64,000 nt of DNA. Source: Adlercreutzia murintestinalis (GTDB lineage: Bacteria > Actinomycetota > Coriobacteriia > Coriobacteriales > Eggerthellaceae). The notes below the pieces were generated by a model that ran no database searches, had not been told where the DNA came from, and saw nothing but the letters and a program-made list of their open reading frames with translations. The translations under genes and the position numbers were made by a program. Every line of letters begins with the position of its first letter. Position 1 is the stretch's first letter. The stretch is from positions 28,028-92,027 of the forward strand of contig NZ_CALPCC010000008.1 of the NCBI RefSeq assembly GCF_943192905.1, in the 5' to 3' direction. Positions 1 through 8,546 of the stretch are shown in pieces.

Positions 1-760
1 TCTCAGCATCCTGGTTGCCATCCTTGACCGCGATAACGTTCACGTACGCCTCGGCTGCCTGACCCTGATCGGACTCGGTCGCAAGGGCATCGGCCACCTG
101 CAAACCAGCCTCGAGCGCATAATTGCCATTGATGACCGCCAGGTCAACATCGTTGAGCACGCGCGGCACCTGTGCAGCCTCCACTTCCTGAATATTCAGG
201 TTCTTCGGATTCTCGGCAATATCCACCACGGTGGCAGACAGGCCCGCGTCGTCCTTCAGCTTGATCAGGCCCTCCTGCTCAAGCAGCAGCAGCGCACGCG
301 CCTCGTTGGTGGCATCGTTGGGCACCGCGATGGTAGCGCCATCGGGCAGCGCCGTCAGATCGGTGGTCTTGCCCGTATAGATGCCCATCGGCTCGAAATG
401 AATGCCCGCCGCATCAACCAACGTCGTACCGTTCTCGGCATTGAAGTCGTTCAGATACGTGATGTGCTGGAAGTAGTTCGCATCCAGCTCACCATCCTGA
501 AGCGCGGTGTTGGGCAGCACATAATCGTTGTAAGGAACGATCTCAAGCGTGTAGCCTTCTTGAGCGAGCTGGTCGTTCACCACTTCCAGGATCTCAGCAT
601 GCGGCGTCGGGCTTGCGCCCACCTTGATGATCGTGTCGTCGCTGGTTGCGCTCGCTGCACTGCTCGCGCTCTCGTTCGACCCGCATCCGGCAAGGCCCGC
701 CACGGCGAGCGCACCGACCACAGCAGCAGCGCCCAGTTTCTTCACGAGGGACAATTTCAT
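1..760 (-). CDS. metQ: MetQ methionine-binding lipoprotein (3' end cut by window)
   Basis: Substrate-binding lipoprotein of the MetNIQ methionine ABC importer, anchored outside the membrane. Translation from the ATG at 760 gives a lipoprotein signal peptide (KK near the start, hydrophobic stretch, lipobox LAGC with the lipidated Cys at residue 26), a Ser/Ala-rich linker, then a NLPA/MetQ-type domain with family-typical stretches such as VGASPTPHAEIL and DANYFQH. The ribosome site AAGGAGA lies just upstream. It is the third gene of metN-metI-metQ, 30 nt after metI. The C-terminus is outside the window: 253 codons are visible. Methionine itself as substrate is inferred from the family and the operon. 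Confidence 0.93.
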   Translation of the reverse strand, partial: MKLSLVKKLGAAAVVGALAVAGLAGCGSNESASSAASATSDDTIIKVGASPTPHAEILEVVNDQLAQEGYTLEIVPYNDYVLPNTALQDGELDANYFQHITYLNDFNAENGTTLVDAAGIHFEPMGIYTGKTTDLTALPDGATIAVPNDATNEARALLLLEQEGLIKLKDDAGLSATVVDIAENPKNLNIQEVEAAQVPRVLNDVDLAVINGNYALEAGLQVADALATESDQGQAAEAYVNVIAVKDGNQDAE

Positions 761-790
761 AGTATGCTCTTCTCCTTTCGGACCGCGCGT

Positions 791-1450
791 CTAACGCAGT
801 CGCTTATCTACCTTGCTCACCAGCTTCAATCCGCCTTCTTGGAAGATCTGCACGATCACCACGAGCAAAGCAACCGTGATGAGCATGACATCGGATTGAT
901 ACCGGTAATAGCCATAATTGATCGCGATGGCACCCAAGCCGCCACCGCCGACGAAACCCGCCATAGCCGAATAGCCCAGAATCGTGGCGAGCGATATGGT
1001 TGCGCCCACCAGAAGCGACGGCTTCGCCTCGGGCAAGAACACCTTCCAGATCATCTGCCAGGCTGACGATCCCATCGCGCGCGCCGCTTCGATCACGCCG
1101 CCATCGATTTCCTTGAGCGACGACTCCACCATGCGCGCCACGTAGGGGGCCGCTGCCACCACAAGCGGCACGATGGTGGCATTCGAGCCGATCGTGGTGC
1201 CCACGACCAGCCGTGTGAACGGCAGAATGGCTACCAGCAGGATAAGGAAGGGCACCGAGCGCAGCACGTTCACGATGATGCCGACGATCAGGTTCACCGC
1301 CCGATTGCGTCGAATGCCGCCATCTCCGGTGATGTAGAGGATGACACCGAGCGGAATGCCGATGAGATAGCTGATGACCGTTGAGACCACGGTCATATAC
1401 AAGGTCTCCCATACGCCATTCGCGATCAGCGATACCAGTTCAGGTGACAT
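791..1450 (-). CDS. metI: MetI methionine ABC transporter permease
   Basis: Inner-membrane permease of the methionine importer, 219 residues, the usual MetI length. About five membrane helices are visible. The cytoplasmic EAA-type loop that docks on MetN reads EAARAMGSSAWQMIWKVFLPEA (near residues 120-141) with the conserved G. It starts one nucleotide after the metN stop, so the two are translationally coupled, and metQ follows. The family is clear; D-methionine or methionine-sulfoxide uptake cannot be separated from L-methionine by sequence. Confidence 0.93.
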   Translation of the reverse strand: MSPELVSLIANGVWETLYMTVVSTVISYLIGIPLGVILYITGDGGIRRNRAVNLIVGIIVNVLRSVPFLILLVAILPFTRLVVGTTIGSNATIVPLVVAAAPYVARMVESSLKEIDGGVIEAARAMGSSAWQMIWKVFLPEAKPSLLVGATISLATILGYSAMAGFVGGGGLGAIAINYGYYRYQSDVMLITVALLVVIVQIFQEGGLKLVSKVDKRLR

Positions 1451-1451
1451 G

Positions 1452-2543
1452 CTAGAGCACGCTCCCTTCTCTTACGGCCGCATCCTCAAGCTTCTCGCGC
1501 TCGGCGCGAACCTCACGCGGGCCCTCTTCCTGCACGGGTTCAGCAGGCGGCACTGCCGCACTTTCTTCGTAGAGAATGCCACGCGAATCAAGGTACGCGC
1601 GGATGCGCTGGCGGGCAGCCTCGTCGTCAGGCAGCTGGATGAGCATCTGGCCGAACGCCTTGCCGCCGATGTTCTCGGTGTTGGCGGACAAGATGTTCAC
1701 CATGACGTCGCATTGCACGGTCATATCCGATATCACGGGCGCCCCCGACTCTTCGCCGGTGAACGCCAAACGGAGCGTGTTGGGGGTGTTGTCGATGGTG
1801 AGCGCCCCTTGCGACGGCTCGATCAGGCGCTTTGCGGTGTCAGAGGTAGGACGCAGGAACACATCGTGCACGCTTCCCTGCTCCACGATGCGCCCATCGC
1901 TCATGACGGCCACCCGATCGCAGATCTGCTCGACCACCTTCATCTCGTGGGTGATGACCACGATGGTAACGCCCAGCTGCTCGTTGAGCCGCTTCAAGAG
2001 GTCAAGAATGGATGCGGTCGTGATCGGGTCAAGAGCGCTGGTGGCCTCGTCGCACAGGATGATGCGCGGGTTTGACGCCAGCGCGCGCGCGATGGCCACC
2101 CGCTGCTTCTGACCGCCGGAAAGCTGCACCGGGTACGCGCGTGCCTTGTCAGCCAAATCCACCATCTCGAGCAACTCAGCAGCGCGCTTGGACGCCTCGG
2201 CTTTGGGCGTGCCTGCGATCTCGAGCGGATAGCGGATATTCGCCTCAACCGTGCGCTGCGATAGCAAATTGAACTGCTGGAAGATCATGCCGATGCCACG
2301 GCGCGCCTCGCGCAGCTGCTTGCGACCAAGGCCGCACAGATCGGTGCCATCGATGATCACCTGGCCGCTCGTCGGGCGCTCGAGCAGGTTCATGCAACGC
2401 ACGAGCGTCGACTTGCCAGCCCCGGAAAAGCCGATGATGCCGAAAATATCGCCGTCGTCGATGCGCAGGTTCACATCATGCACCGCATCCACCAGTCCAG
2501 CAGCCGTTCGGAAGCTCTTATTCAGGTCTTTCAGTTCGATCAA
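1452..2543 (-). CDS. metN: MetN methionine ABC transporter ATPase
   Basis: ATPase subunit of the methionine importer, 363 residues. Walker A GFSGAGKST (about 38-46), signature LSGGQKQR, Walker B IILCDEATSALDP and the switch His in VVITHEMK are all present. The C-terminal part (about 260-335) matches the NIL domain, which in E. coli MetN binds methionine and inhibits transport. A short charged tail follows. Translation appears to start at a TTG (2541-2543) with AAGGAT seven bases upstream; no in-frame ATG fits. First gene of the operon. No SAM riboswitch is seen in the short leader. Confidence 0.93.
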   Translation of the reverse strand: MIELKDLNKSFRTAAGLVDAVHDVNLRIDDGDIFGIIGFSGAGKSTLVRCMNLLERPTSGQVIIDGTDLCGLGRKQLREARRGIGMIFQQFNLLSQRTVEANIRYPLEIAGTPKAEASKRAAELLEMVDLADKARAYPVQLSGGQKQRVAIARALASNPRIILCDEATSALDPITTASILDLLKRLNEQLGVTIVVITHEMKVVEQICDRVAVMSDGRIVEQGSVHDVFLRPTSDTAKRLIEPSQGALTIDNTPNTLRLAFTGEESGAPVISDMTVQCDVMVNILSANTENIGGKAFGQMLIQLPDDEAARQRIRAYLDSRGILYEESAAVPPAEPVQEEGPREVRAEREKLEDAAVREGSVL

Positions 2544-2579
2544 GACAGATCCTTCGAGTCGTTTTTCGCACGGTGAATG

Positions 2580-2607
2580 ATTCTAGGGCATGCCCGGGTG
2601 TTCTCAA
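2580..2607 (-). promoter_or_regulatory. Candidate promoter of metNIQ
   Basis: On the minus strand TTGAGA (2602-2607), a 16-nt spacer and TAGAAT (2580-2585) resemble a housekeeping sigma promoter about 37 nt before the metN TTG start. The spacer contains the perfect palindrome GGGCATGCCC, which could be an operator. Function is inferred. Confidence 0.45.
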
Positions 2608-2624
2608 AATAGCGGTATCGGATA

Positions 2625-2653
2625 GACGGCCATCGGTTTTCACGATGGCGGTC
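2625..2653 (-). terminator. Hairpin after the MFS exporter gene
   Basis: GCCATCG and CGATGGC pair around a 7-nt loop, extended by three more pairs beyond a C-C mismatch. It lies 18 nt past the stop of the MFS gene on the minus strand. There is no clear U-run, so a terminator role is only likely. Confidence 0.45.
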
Positions 2654-2670
2654 GTGCTCCTTTGTGCGCG

Positions 2671-4020
2671 CTAGCGTACCTTCCACACCGCGCACGCCAG
2701 CACGGCGCACGAGAGAACCGCCGAGAATGCAAAAGCGAGGTCGAAGGCCACCGCCGCAGCTCCGGCCGATGAGATGATGAGCATCATCAGCGCCGTGCCC
2801 AACGAAGCGCACGCCTGACGCACCGTGGTGAAGAAGGCGCTGCCGTCCACCATGTGCTGCGGCTCAAGCTCGCGCATGCCCCACGAGTTGAGCGGCCCGA
2901 TGAGCGAACTCACGCCGATGCCGCGCACGGTCTGCATCACCATGAGCAGCCACAGCGGCGTGGACGCATCGACAAAGATCATGCTGACCGCACCAACAGA
3001 GAGAAGCACAGCGCCGCCGATGACGACCGTGCGCGCCCCGATGCGATCAGAGAGCATCCCGGCAAGCGGGTTGAACACCACCGCCAGAATGGTTGCCGGA
3101 ATGAACACCACGCCAGCATCAAGAGCCGAACCCCCGCACACGTTCGTTACGAACAGCGGAATGATCAGCGTGATGCCCATAAACGATGCGAACAGGCAAT
3201 TCTGCGCAAAGAAGCTCACGCGGTAACTCGCAGCATCGAAAATGTGCATGTTGATGAGCGGGTGCGCAATGCGCTGCTGTCGCGCAATGAAGGCGATGAG
3301 GAATGCCACGCCCAAAAGCCCGGGCGTCGCCACCTCTACCGACAGAAGGGGCACGCTGGCAGCATTCGTAAAGCACAGGAGCAGGCCTCCGAATCCCAGC
3401 GTTGACTGGATAAACGAGATAACGTCAAGATGCGCATCACGCGCCGCCACCTTTTCGCACGGAATGAGCGCAACGGCACAGACGAGCAACACCACCAACG
3501 CTACGAGCAAGATGATGAAGAAGCTGCGCCAACCGAGCGTGTCAGCGAGCGCACCACCAATGAGCGGCCCGATGTTCGGCGCGAAACCCATGGCGATACC
3601 GGCGATGCCCATGGCTGTTCCCGTGCGCTCTTTAGGAAAGCGCGTCATCGCGATGGTCTGGAGCACCGGCAACGTGATGCCGGTTGCCACTGCTTGCGGA
3701 ATGCGCCCTATGAGCAGCACGGTGAAGTCTGGTGCTACCCAATCAATGGTCACGCCTACTGCGAAGAGCACTAATGCCACCAGCATAAGTTGACGGATGC
3801 TCAGGCGGCGGGACAGATGGGTCACGAGCGGGACCGTGATGCCGATGCACAGCATGAAGATGGTCGTGAGCCATTGCCCTGTATAGTCGTCCGTGCCAAG
3901 ATCGGTTTGCACTGCGCCCAGCATGGAGTTCATCACCGTTTGTGTGAGGGAGCCAAGCGCACAGGTGAGCACCACGATAGCAAAGGTACGATACGTACTT
4001 CGCGTGGAATCTCTCTCCAT
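2671..4020 (-). CDS. MFS multidrug-type transporter (DHA2-like)
   Basis: A 449-residue major facilitator with many hydrophobic helices. The GRIPQAVATGITLPVLQ segment and the antiporter-type motif C (GFAPNIGPLIGGALAD) resemble drug:proton antiporters of the EmrB/QacA group, although the protein is shorter than the usual 14-helix members. The chosen ATG (4018-4020, MERDSTRS) has GGGAGG about five bases upstream. The frame stays open further upstream, but that part is the reverse of tRNA-Pro and its terminator, so it is not coding. Substrate unknown. No regulator gene lies next to it. Confidence 0.85.
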   Translation of the reverse strand: MERDSTRSTYRTFAIVVLTCALGSLTQTVMNSMLGAVQTDLGTDDYTGQWLTTIFMLCIGITVPLVTHLSRRLSIRQLMLVALVLFAVGVTIDWVAPDFTVLLIGRIPQAVATGITLPVLQTIAMTRFPKERTGTAMGIAGIAMGFAPNIGPLIGGALADTLGWRSFFIILLVALVVLLVCAVALIPCEKVAARDAHLDVISFIQSTLGFGGLLLCFTNAASVPLLSVEVATPGLLGVAFLIAFIARQQRIAHPLINMHIFDAASYRVSFFAQNCLFASFMGITLIIPLFVTNVCGGSALDAGVVFIPATILAVVFNPLAGMLSDRIGARTVVIGGAVLLSVGAVSMIFVDASTPLWLLMVMQTVRGIGVSSLIGPLNSWGMRELEPQHMVDGSAFFTTVRQACASLGTALMMLIISSAGAAAVAFDLAFAFSAVLSCAVLACAVWKVR

Positions 4021-4035
4021 GTACCCTCCCGAAAG

Positions 4036-4062
4036 TGAAAAGGGCCGCCATCTGGCGACCCT
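4036..4062 (-). terminator. Rho-independent terminator of tRNA-Pro
   Basis: Minus strand AGGGTCGCC AGAT GGCGGCCCT followed by TTTTC: a 9-bp stem (one G-U pair) with a short loop and U-run, eight bases past the tRNA 3' end and before the MFS ribosome site. Confidence 0.75.
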
Positions 4063-4069
4063 GAATTCC

Positions 4070-4146
4070 TGGTCGGGTCGACAGGATTTGAACCTGCGGC
4101 CTCTGCGTCCCGAACGCAGCGCTCTACCAAGCTGAGCCACGACCCG
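4070..4146 (-). tRNA. tRNA-Pro (anticodon CGG)
   Basis: Read on the minus strand, CGGGTCG pairs with CGACCCG to form the acceptor stem, followed by discriminator A and an encoded CCA. The anticodon stem-loop is CTGCG TTCGGGA CGCAG, giving anticodon CGG for proline. The T arm contains GGTTCAAATCC. Total 77 nt. Decodes CCG codons, which fits the high GC content. A terminator follows directly. Confidence 0.97.
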
Positions 4147-4164
4147 TTGAAAGCAGACGATATG

Positions 4165-4192
4165 GTACCACAGATGAACGCATCTGTGGTAC
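4165..4192. terminator. Perfect 12-bp hairpin between purH and tRNA-Pro
   Basis: GTACCACAGATG, loop AACG, CATCTGTGGTAC. It sits 18 nt after the purH stop on the minus strand. It lacks a U-run, so it may be a terminator or an RNA processing/stability element separating purH mRNA from tRNA-Pro. Confidence 0.5.
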
Positions 4193-4210
4193 TTCGCTCA
4201 CGATATCGGT

Positions 4211-5788
4211 CTAATGACGGAAGTGGCGGTGACCGGTGAACACCATGCACACGCCCTGCTCGTCAGCAGCCGCGATAACCTCTTCGTCGCGGATGGAACC
4301 GCCCGGCTGAATGACCGCAACCACCCCTGCCTGCGCAAGCGTGTCGAATCCGTCGCGGAACGGGAAGAAGGCATCAGAGGCTGCAACCGCGCCGCGGGCC
4401 TTCTCGCCCGCCTGCTCTATAGCGATGCGCGCCGAGTTCACGCGGTTGGGCTGGCCGCCACCCACGCCCACGCTCGCATGGTCCTTCGCGATCAGAATGG
4501 CGTTGCTCTTCACCGACTTCACAGCGCGCCACGCGAACATGAGCTCGTCCATCATCTCGGGCGTAGGCTGCACCTTGGTCGGGCACGTGAAGTCAGTCGG
4601 ATCCTCAGCCACGCCATCGCTTTGCTGTGCGAGCAGACCACCTTCCACCGAGCGGAACTCGATACCTTGGCCCGCCGGATTCACTCCACCGGTGGCGATC
4701 AGCCGACAGTTGGGCTTGCTCGCATACATCTCACAGGCATCACCGGAGAATGCGGGAGCCACGATGACCTCCACGAACTGCTTGTTCTCGAAAATAGCCG
4801 CTACCGTCTCGCCTGTCACGTCGCGATTGAACGCCATCACGCCACCGTAGGCGCTCACCGGGTCGCACTCGTGTGCGCGCTTGTATGCTGTGGTCACGTC
4901 CGCATCCTCGCATACGCCGCACGGCGTCAGGTGCTTCACGATCACACAGGCTGGCTCGGTGTACTCACGCACCGCCGCCCACGCCGCATCCATATCAAGG
5001 TAGTTGTTATAGGAAAGCTCCTTCCCCTGCAGCTGCATACCGCACGCCAGGCTCTGCTCAGCGCCGGGGAAATCATCGCGCACATAAAACGCAGCTGCCT
5101 GATGCGGGTTCTCTCCATAGCGCAATGCCTGCTTCTTCGTAAGCCCCAGCTGCATCTGCTCAGGGAACGCCAGCTGATTGTCTGCCGCATCCATCTGCGC
5201 GCCCATCCATGACGCGATGGCGCCATCGTAGGCGCTCGTCGTGCGAAACACATCCAGCGCCAGCCGTTGACGCGTGGCGAGCGTCGTCGCGCCGCCTGAC
5301 CTGCGCATCTCGTCCAGGATCCCCTCATAGCTAGCTGGATCGGTCACCACGGTAACACTGGCGAAGTTCTTCGCAGCGCTGCGCAGCATGCTCGGGCCCC
5401 CAATGTCAATGTTCTCGATGCACGTTGCGAAATCAGCACCGCCCGCTACCGTCTTCTCAAACGCATAGAGATTGACCACCACCATATCGATCATCTCGAT
5501 GTCGTGCTCTGCTGCCTGCGCCATATGATCGGCGTTATCGCGCTTGGCCAGCAAGCCGCCATGCACACGGGGATGCAGCGTCTTCACGCGGCCATCCATC
5601 ATCTCGGGGAACTCGGTCACCTCATCGATGGGCGTCACCGGAATGCCCGCCTCGGCAATCGCCTTCGCCGTGCCGCCCGTGGATATGATCTGCGCACCGA
5701 ACTCATCTGAGAGCGCCCGCGCGAAATCGACAATACCCGTCTTATCCGTGACCGACATCAGTACGCGCTTCACTTTTGGATCTGCCAT
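4211..5788 (-). CDS. purH: PurH bifunctional AICAR transformylase / IMP cyclohydrolase
   Basis: Catalyses the last two steps of purine synthesis: formylation of AICAR and ring closure to IMP. The 525-residue length is typical. The N-terminal MGS-like cyclohydrolase domain (about 1-130) shows SVTDKTGIVDFARAL and the GRVKTLHPRVHGGLLAKR stretch. The C-terminal transformylase domain has RYGENPHQAAAFY and KELSYNNYLDMDAAW, and the protein ends in TGHRHFRH. The ATG at 5788 follows CAAGGGGAGA; upstream in-frame residues are not PurH-like. Other purine genes purN, purM and purF lie upstream on the same strand, with xdhC between. Confidence 0.97.
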   Translation of the reverse strand: MADPKVKRVLMSVTDKTGIVDFARALSDEFGAQIISTGGTAKAIAEAGIPVTPIDEVTEFPEMMDGRVKTLHPRVHGGLLAKRDNADHMAQAAEHDIEMIDMVVVNLYAFEKTVAGGADFATCIENIDIGGPSMLRSAAKNFASVTVVTDPASYEGILDEMRRSGGATTLATRQRLALDVFRTTSAYDGAIASWMGAQMDAADNQLAFPEQMQLGLTKKQALRYGENPHQAAAFYVRDDFPGAEQSLACGMQLQGKELSYNNYLDMDAAWAAVREYTEPACVIVKHLTPCGVCEDADVTTAYKRAHECDPVSAYGGVMAFNRDVTGETVAAIFENKQFVEVIVAPAFSGDACEMYASKPNCRLIATGGVNPAGQGIEFRSVEGGLLAQQSDGVAEDPTDFTCPTKVQPTPEMMDELMFAWRAVKSVKSNAILIAKDHASVGVGGGQPNRVNSARIAIEQAGEKARGAVAASDAFFPFRDGFDTLAQAGVVAVIQPGGSIRDEEVIAAADEQGVCMVFTGHRHFRH

Positions 5789-5910
5789 GGTCTCCCCTTG
5801 TCTTCTCGTTTTGACTTCTACTCTCTCGGTTCCCGTATGAAAGCGCTGACGTGGAGCACGCGAAGTTCTTCGGAGCTTGTTTCGCAGCGCACCGTGCTCC
5901 AAGCGCCTGG

Positions 5911-6900
5911 TCATCTTCCCAAACTCGCCTCATGGCGTCTGCGCGCCTCTTCGCTGTAGCGCCCCCGATAGCGCACATCGATCAGCTCGGCAACGATAGC
6001 GATCGCCAGCTCAGCTGGCGTCTTCGCGCCGAACTTCAAGCCGATGGGCCGTTTTACCCGCTCCCAATCCTCTTGCGTGATGCCAGCCGCCAGCACCAGA
6101 TCACGCACCGTCTCGTTCTTGCCCGCGCATCCCATCATGCCCACGTAGTGCACGCTGTTCTCCAACGCCCAGATGCAGCTTTGCGGGTCGAACATATGCC
6201 CGCGCGTGAGCACGCACACGTAGTCTTCCGGTCGCGCTGGCATGTTCTGCAATTCATGGAAGTCGCCCCCGTGCAACAAGATGCGCTCTGCAGTGGGAAA
6301 GCGCTCGTCGTTGAGAAATGCCGGGTCGTAGTCAACCGCAACCACCCGAAAGCCCACATGATCGGCCAGGCGCGCCAGCTCGACCGCCACATCGCTCGCA
6401 CCGAGCAACCAGACGCGCACCTTGCCGAAGAGCGGCTCGCTCGCCCAGGTCAAGCCGTCGAATTGATCGTTGTGCATAGACGGTCCGCGCGTGACGTCCT
6501 TCATCTGGAAGATATCGCGCGGGCTCGGCTCGCGCGGGCTCACGATCTCCTTCGCATCGTTGCAGAAGAAGACCATGTCCTGTCCATCGGCCGACCCTTG
6601 TTCGCCATACTTCTTCGTCACTTCATTGTCCACATTGGCCTGCGCCGCCTCGGCATCGTAGACCACCTTGAACCCGATCCAGGCCAGATCGCCCTCGTCC
6701 ATGGCGGCCAGCGCGCGCTCGAACGTGGGCAGGTCCGCCGCGGTCAGGCTGGCTGCGATGCGCGCGAGCGCCTCGGGCCCGATGTGCGGGTCGCCTTCGC
6801 TGGCCTCTTCTGAGAACGCCGGGAACTCCTCCACCGAGAGCTGCACCGGGCGCCCGGCCCGCAGATCCTCGATGATGCCCTCGATCGCCTCACGCTTCAT
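5911..6900 (-). CDS. XdhC/CoxI family molybdenum-hydroxylase maturation protein
   Basis: 329 residues. The C-terminal half is an XdhC Rossmann domain: LLGASDVAVELARLADHVGF followed by VVAVDYDP, GCAGKNE, and the family-typical ending PIGLKFGAKTPAELAIAIVAEL. XdhC proteins bind molybdenum cofactor and help to insert or sulfurate it in xanthine dehydrogenase-type enzymes. No such hydroxylase is in this window. The start overlaps the purN stop by 11 nt, so it is translated from the purine operon. The N-terminal ~100 residues are more divergent, so the precise client enzyme is unknown. Confidence 0.85.
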   Translation of the reverse strand: MKREAIEGIIEDLRAGRPVQLSVEEFPAFSEEASEGDPHIGPEALARIAASLTAADLPTFERALAAMDEGDLAWIGFKVVYDAEAAQANVDNEVTKKYGEQGSADGQDMVFFCNDAKEIVSPREPSPRDIFQMKDVTRGPSMHNDQFDGLTWASEPLFGKVRVWLLGASDVAVELARLADHVGFRVVAVDYDPAFLNDERFPTAERILLHGGDFHELQNMPARPEDYVCVLTRGHMFDPQSCIWALENSVHYVGMMGCAGKNETVRDLVLAAGITQEDWERVKRPIGLKFGAKTPAELAIAIVAELIDVRYRGRYSEEARRRHEASLGR

Positions 6901-7504
6901 CTATATGCACCTTCCTCTCGGCATCCAGCCGCATGCGCCCCTCGGCGATGGCGCGCAGCACCTGTGGGTACAGTTCGTGCTCCACCGCATGGATGCGCGC
7001 TTCGAGCGCATCGCGCGTATCATGCTCCAAAACAGGCACCGCACGCTGCGCCACGATGGGGCCCTTATCGTATTCCTCGTTCGCCAGATGCACCGTGACT
7101 CCCGTCACCTTCACGCCCGCATCCCATGCGTCCTGTATGGCATGCGCACCCGGAAACGACGGCAACAGCGCCGGATGCAGATTCAGCACGCGGTCGGGAA
7201 AGGCATTCAGCATCACCGGCGTTACCTTGCGCATGTACCCTGCCATGACCACCCATTCAGCACCTGCCTCATGCAAAGCGTCCACGATGGTCTCATCAAC
7301 CGCATGCGCATCTTCGTACGCGCTGCGCTCAAGCACCAGCGTAGGAATGCCCGTCTTGCGCGCCCGTTCGATACCGAACGCATCCGGATTCGATGCTACG
7401 ACGAGCACCACCTGCACCGGAAGACCGCGCTGCGCTTCATCAAGGATCGCTTGGAAGTTGGTGCCGCTCCCTGAGAGCAGCACCCCGCATTTAAGCATGC
7501 TCAT
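6890..7504 (-). CDS. purN: PurN phosphoribosylglycinamide formyltransferase
   Basis: Transfers a formyl group from 10-formyl-THF to GAR in purine synthesis. 204 residues. VLLSGSGTNFQAILD near the start is the GAR-binding loop, and the active-site pattern is seen in NLHPALLPSFPGAHAIQDAWDAGVKVTGVTVH (Asn, His and later Asp). The ATG at 7504 (MSMLKCG) lies inside the purM 3' end with AGGTG upstream; a second ATG at 7498 is possible. It overlaps purM by 14 nt and xdhC by 11 nt. Confidence 0.95.
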   Translation of the reverse strand: MSMLKCGVLLSGSGTNFQAILDEAQRGLPVQVVLVVASNPDAFGIERARKTGIPTLVLERSAYEDAHAVDETIVDALHEAGAEWVVMAGYMRKVTPVMLNAFPDRVLNLHPALLPSFPGAHAIQDAWDAGVKVTGVTVHLANEEYDKGPIVAQRAVPVLEHDTRDALEARIHAVEHELYPQVLRAIAEGRMRLDAERKVHIDEA

Positions 7505-8546
7505 AGCGCACCTGACCGCTTCCCGCCGCGACGCGTCCGATGGTGCATACCGTCTCTCCGGCAGCCTCAAGCGCCGCCTTCACGTCGTACTCGTCAGCGG
7601 CATCCACCATGAGAACCATGCCGATGCCCATATTGAACGTCTTGAGCGCCTCGGTTTGATCAAGGGTCGCCGCCGCGCACGCGCGCGCAACGATGGGCGG
7701 CACCTCCCACGTACCGAGCTGCACCACGGCATCCATCGTCTTCGGCAGCGCGCGATCGACGTTCTCGGTAATGCCCCCGCCGGTAATGTGTGCAAGAGAA
7801 TGCACCGCACCTGGCAAGCTGCGAAGCACCCCGAGCACCGGTTTCACGTAGATACGCGTAGGGGTGAGCAGCGCCTCGAGCAGGCTCGCACCACCCAGAT
7901 CATCCGCTGGAGCACGAAGGGCCGATGCCTCCACCCCTTCCACCAACACCTTGCGCGCCAGGGAATACCCGTTAGAGTGAAGGCCGCTCGAGGCGAGCCC
8001 CAAGAGCACATCGCCCTCGCGCACGCGGTCGGGCCCGATCATGTGCGCACGATCCACCAGCCCTACGCAAAAACCGGAAAGATCGTAGTCATCAGGATCC
8101 ATCACACCAGGATGCTCGGCCATCTCGCCACCGATCAGCGCGCATCCTGCCTGTTGACAGCCGCGAGCGATACCACCCACGATATCGGCCATGGCCTCAG
8201 CGGAAAGCTTGCCAACCGCCACGTAATCGAGGAAGAACAAAGGCTCAGCACCAGTTGCCAGAATATCGTTAGCGCACATGGCGACCAGATCGATGCCCAC
8301 CGTATCGTGCTTGCCCAGCATCTGGGCTACCTTCAGCTTCGTACCCACACCGTCGGTGCCGCTCACCAAGATGGGGTCTTCCATCTCCTTGGCCGCCTTG
8401 ATGGAGAATAGCCCGCCGAAACCACCGATATCCCCGATCACCTCCGGACGGTACGTGGTATTCACGATGCCCTTGATGGCGCCGACCGCGCGTGCCCCCT
8501 CGGCCGTGCTTACCCCTGCTTGCTCGTACGTTACCGATTCAGCCAT
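7491..8546 (-). CDS. purM: PurM phosphoribosylformylglycinamidine cyclo-ligase
   Basis: AIR synthetase, fifth step of purine synthesis, 351 residues as usual. The family-typical ILVSGTDGVGTKLKVA (ATP-binding region), CANDILATGAEPLFFLDY and GGEMAEHPGVM are intact, as is the HITGGGITENVDRALP loop. The gene starts a short coupled run purM-purN-xdhC on the minus strand. It is separated from purF by a 487-bp gap that holds a strong terminator hairpin, so it probably has its own promoter. Confidence 0.97.
   Translation of the reverse strand: MAESVTYEQAGVSTAEGARAVGAIKGIVNTTYRPEVIGDIGGFGGLFSIKAAKEMEDPILVSGTDGVGTKLKVAQMLGKHDTVGIDLVAMCANDILATGAEPLFFLDYVAVGKLSAEAMADIVGGIARGCQQAGCALIGGEMAEHPGVMDPDDYDLSGFCVGLVDRAHMIGPDRVREGDVLLGLASSGLHSNGYSLARKVLVEGVEASALRAPADDLGGASLLEALLTPTRIYVKPVLGVLRSLPGAVHSLAHITGGGITENVDRALPKTMDAVVQLGTWEVPPIVARACAAATLDQTEALKTFNMGIGMVLMVDAADEYDVKAALEAAGETVCTIGRVAAGSGQVRYEHA

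Noticed and set aside
2544..2670. SAM riboswitch or T-box before metN
   Set aside because: The predicted leader is only about 30 nt and shows no conserved riboswitch core.
4021..4140. N-terminal 40-residue extension of the MFS exporter
   Set aside because: It is the translation of the tRNA-Pro gene and its terminator. A good ribosome site and ATG at 4020 give the real start.
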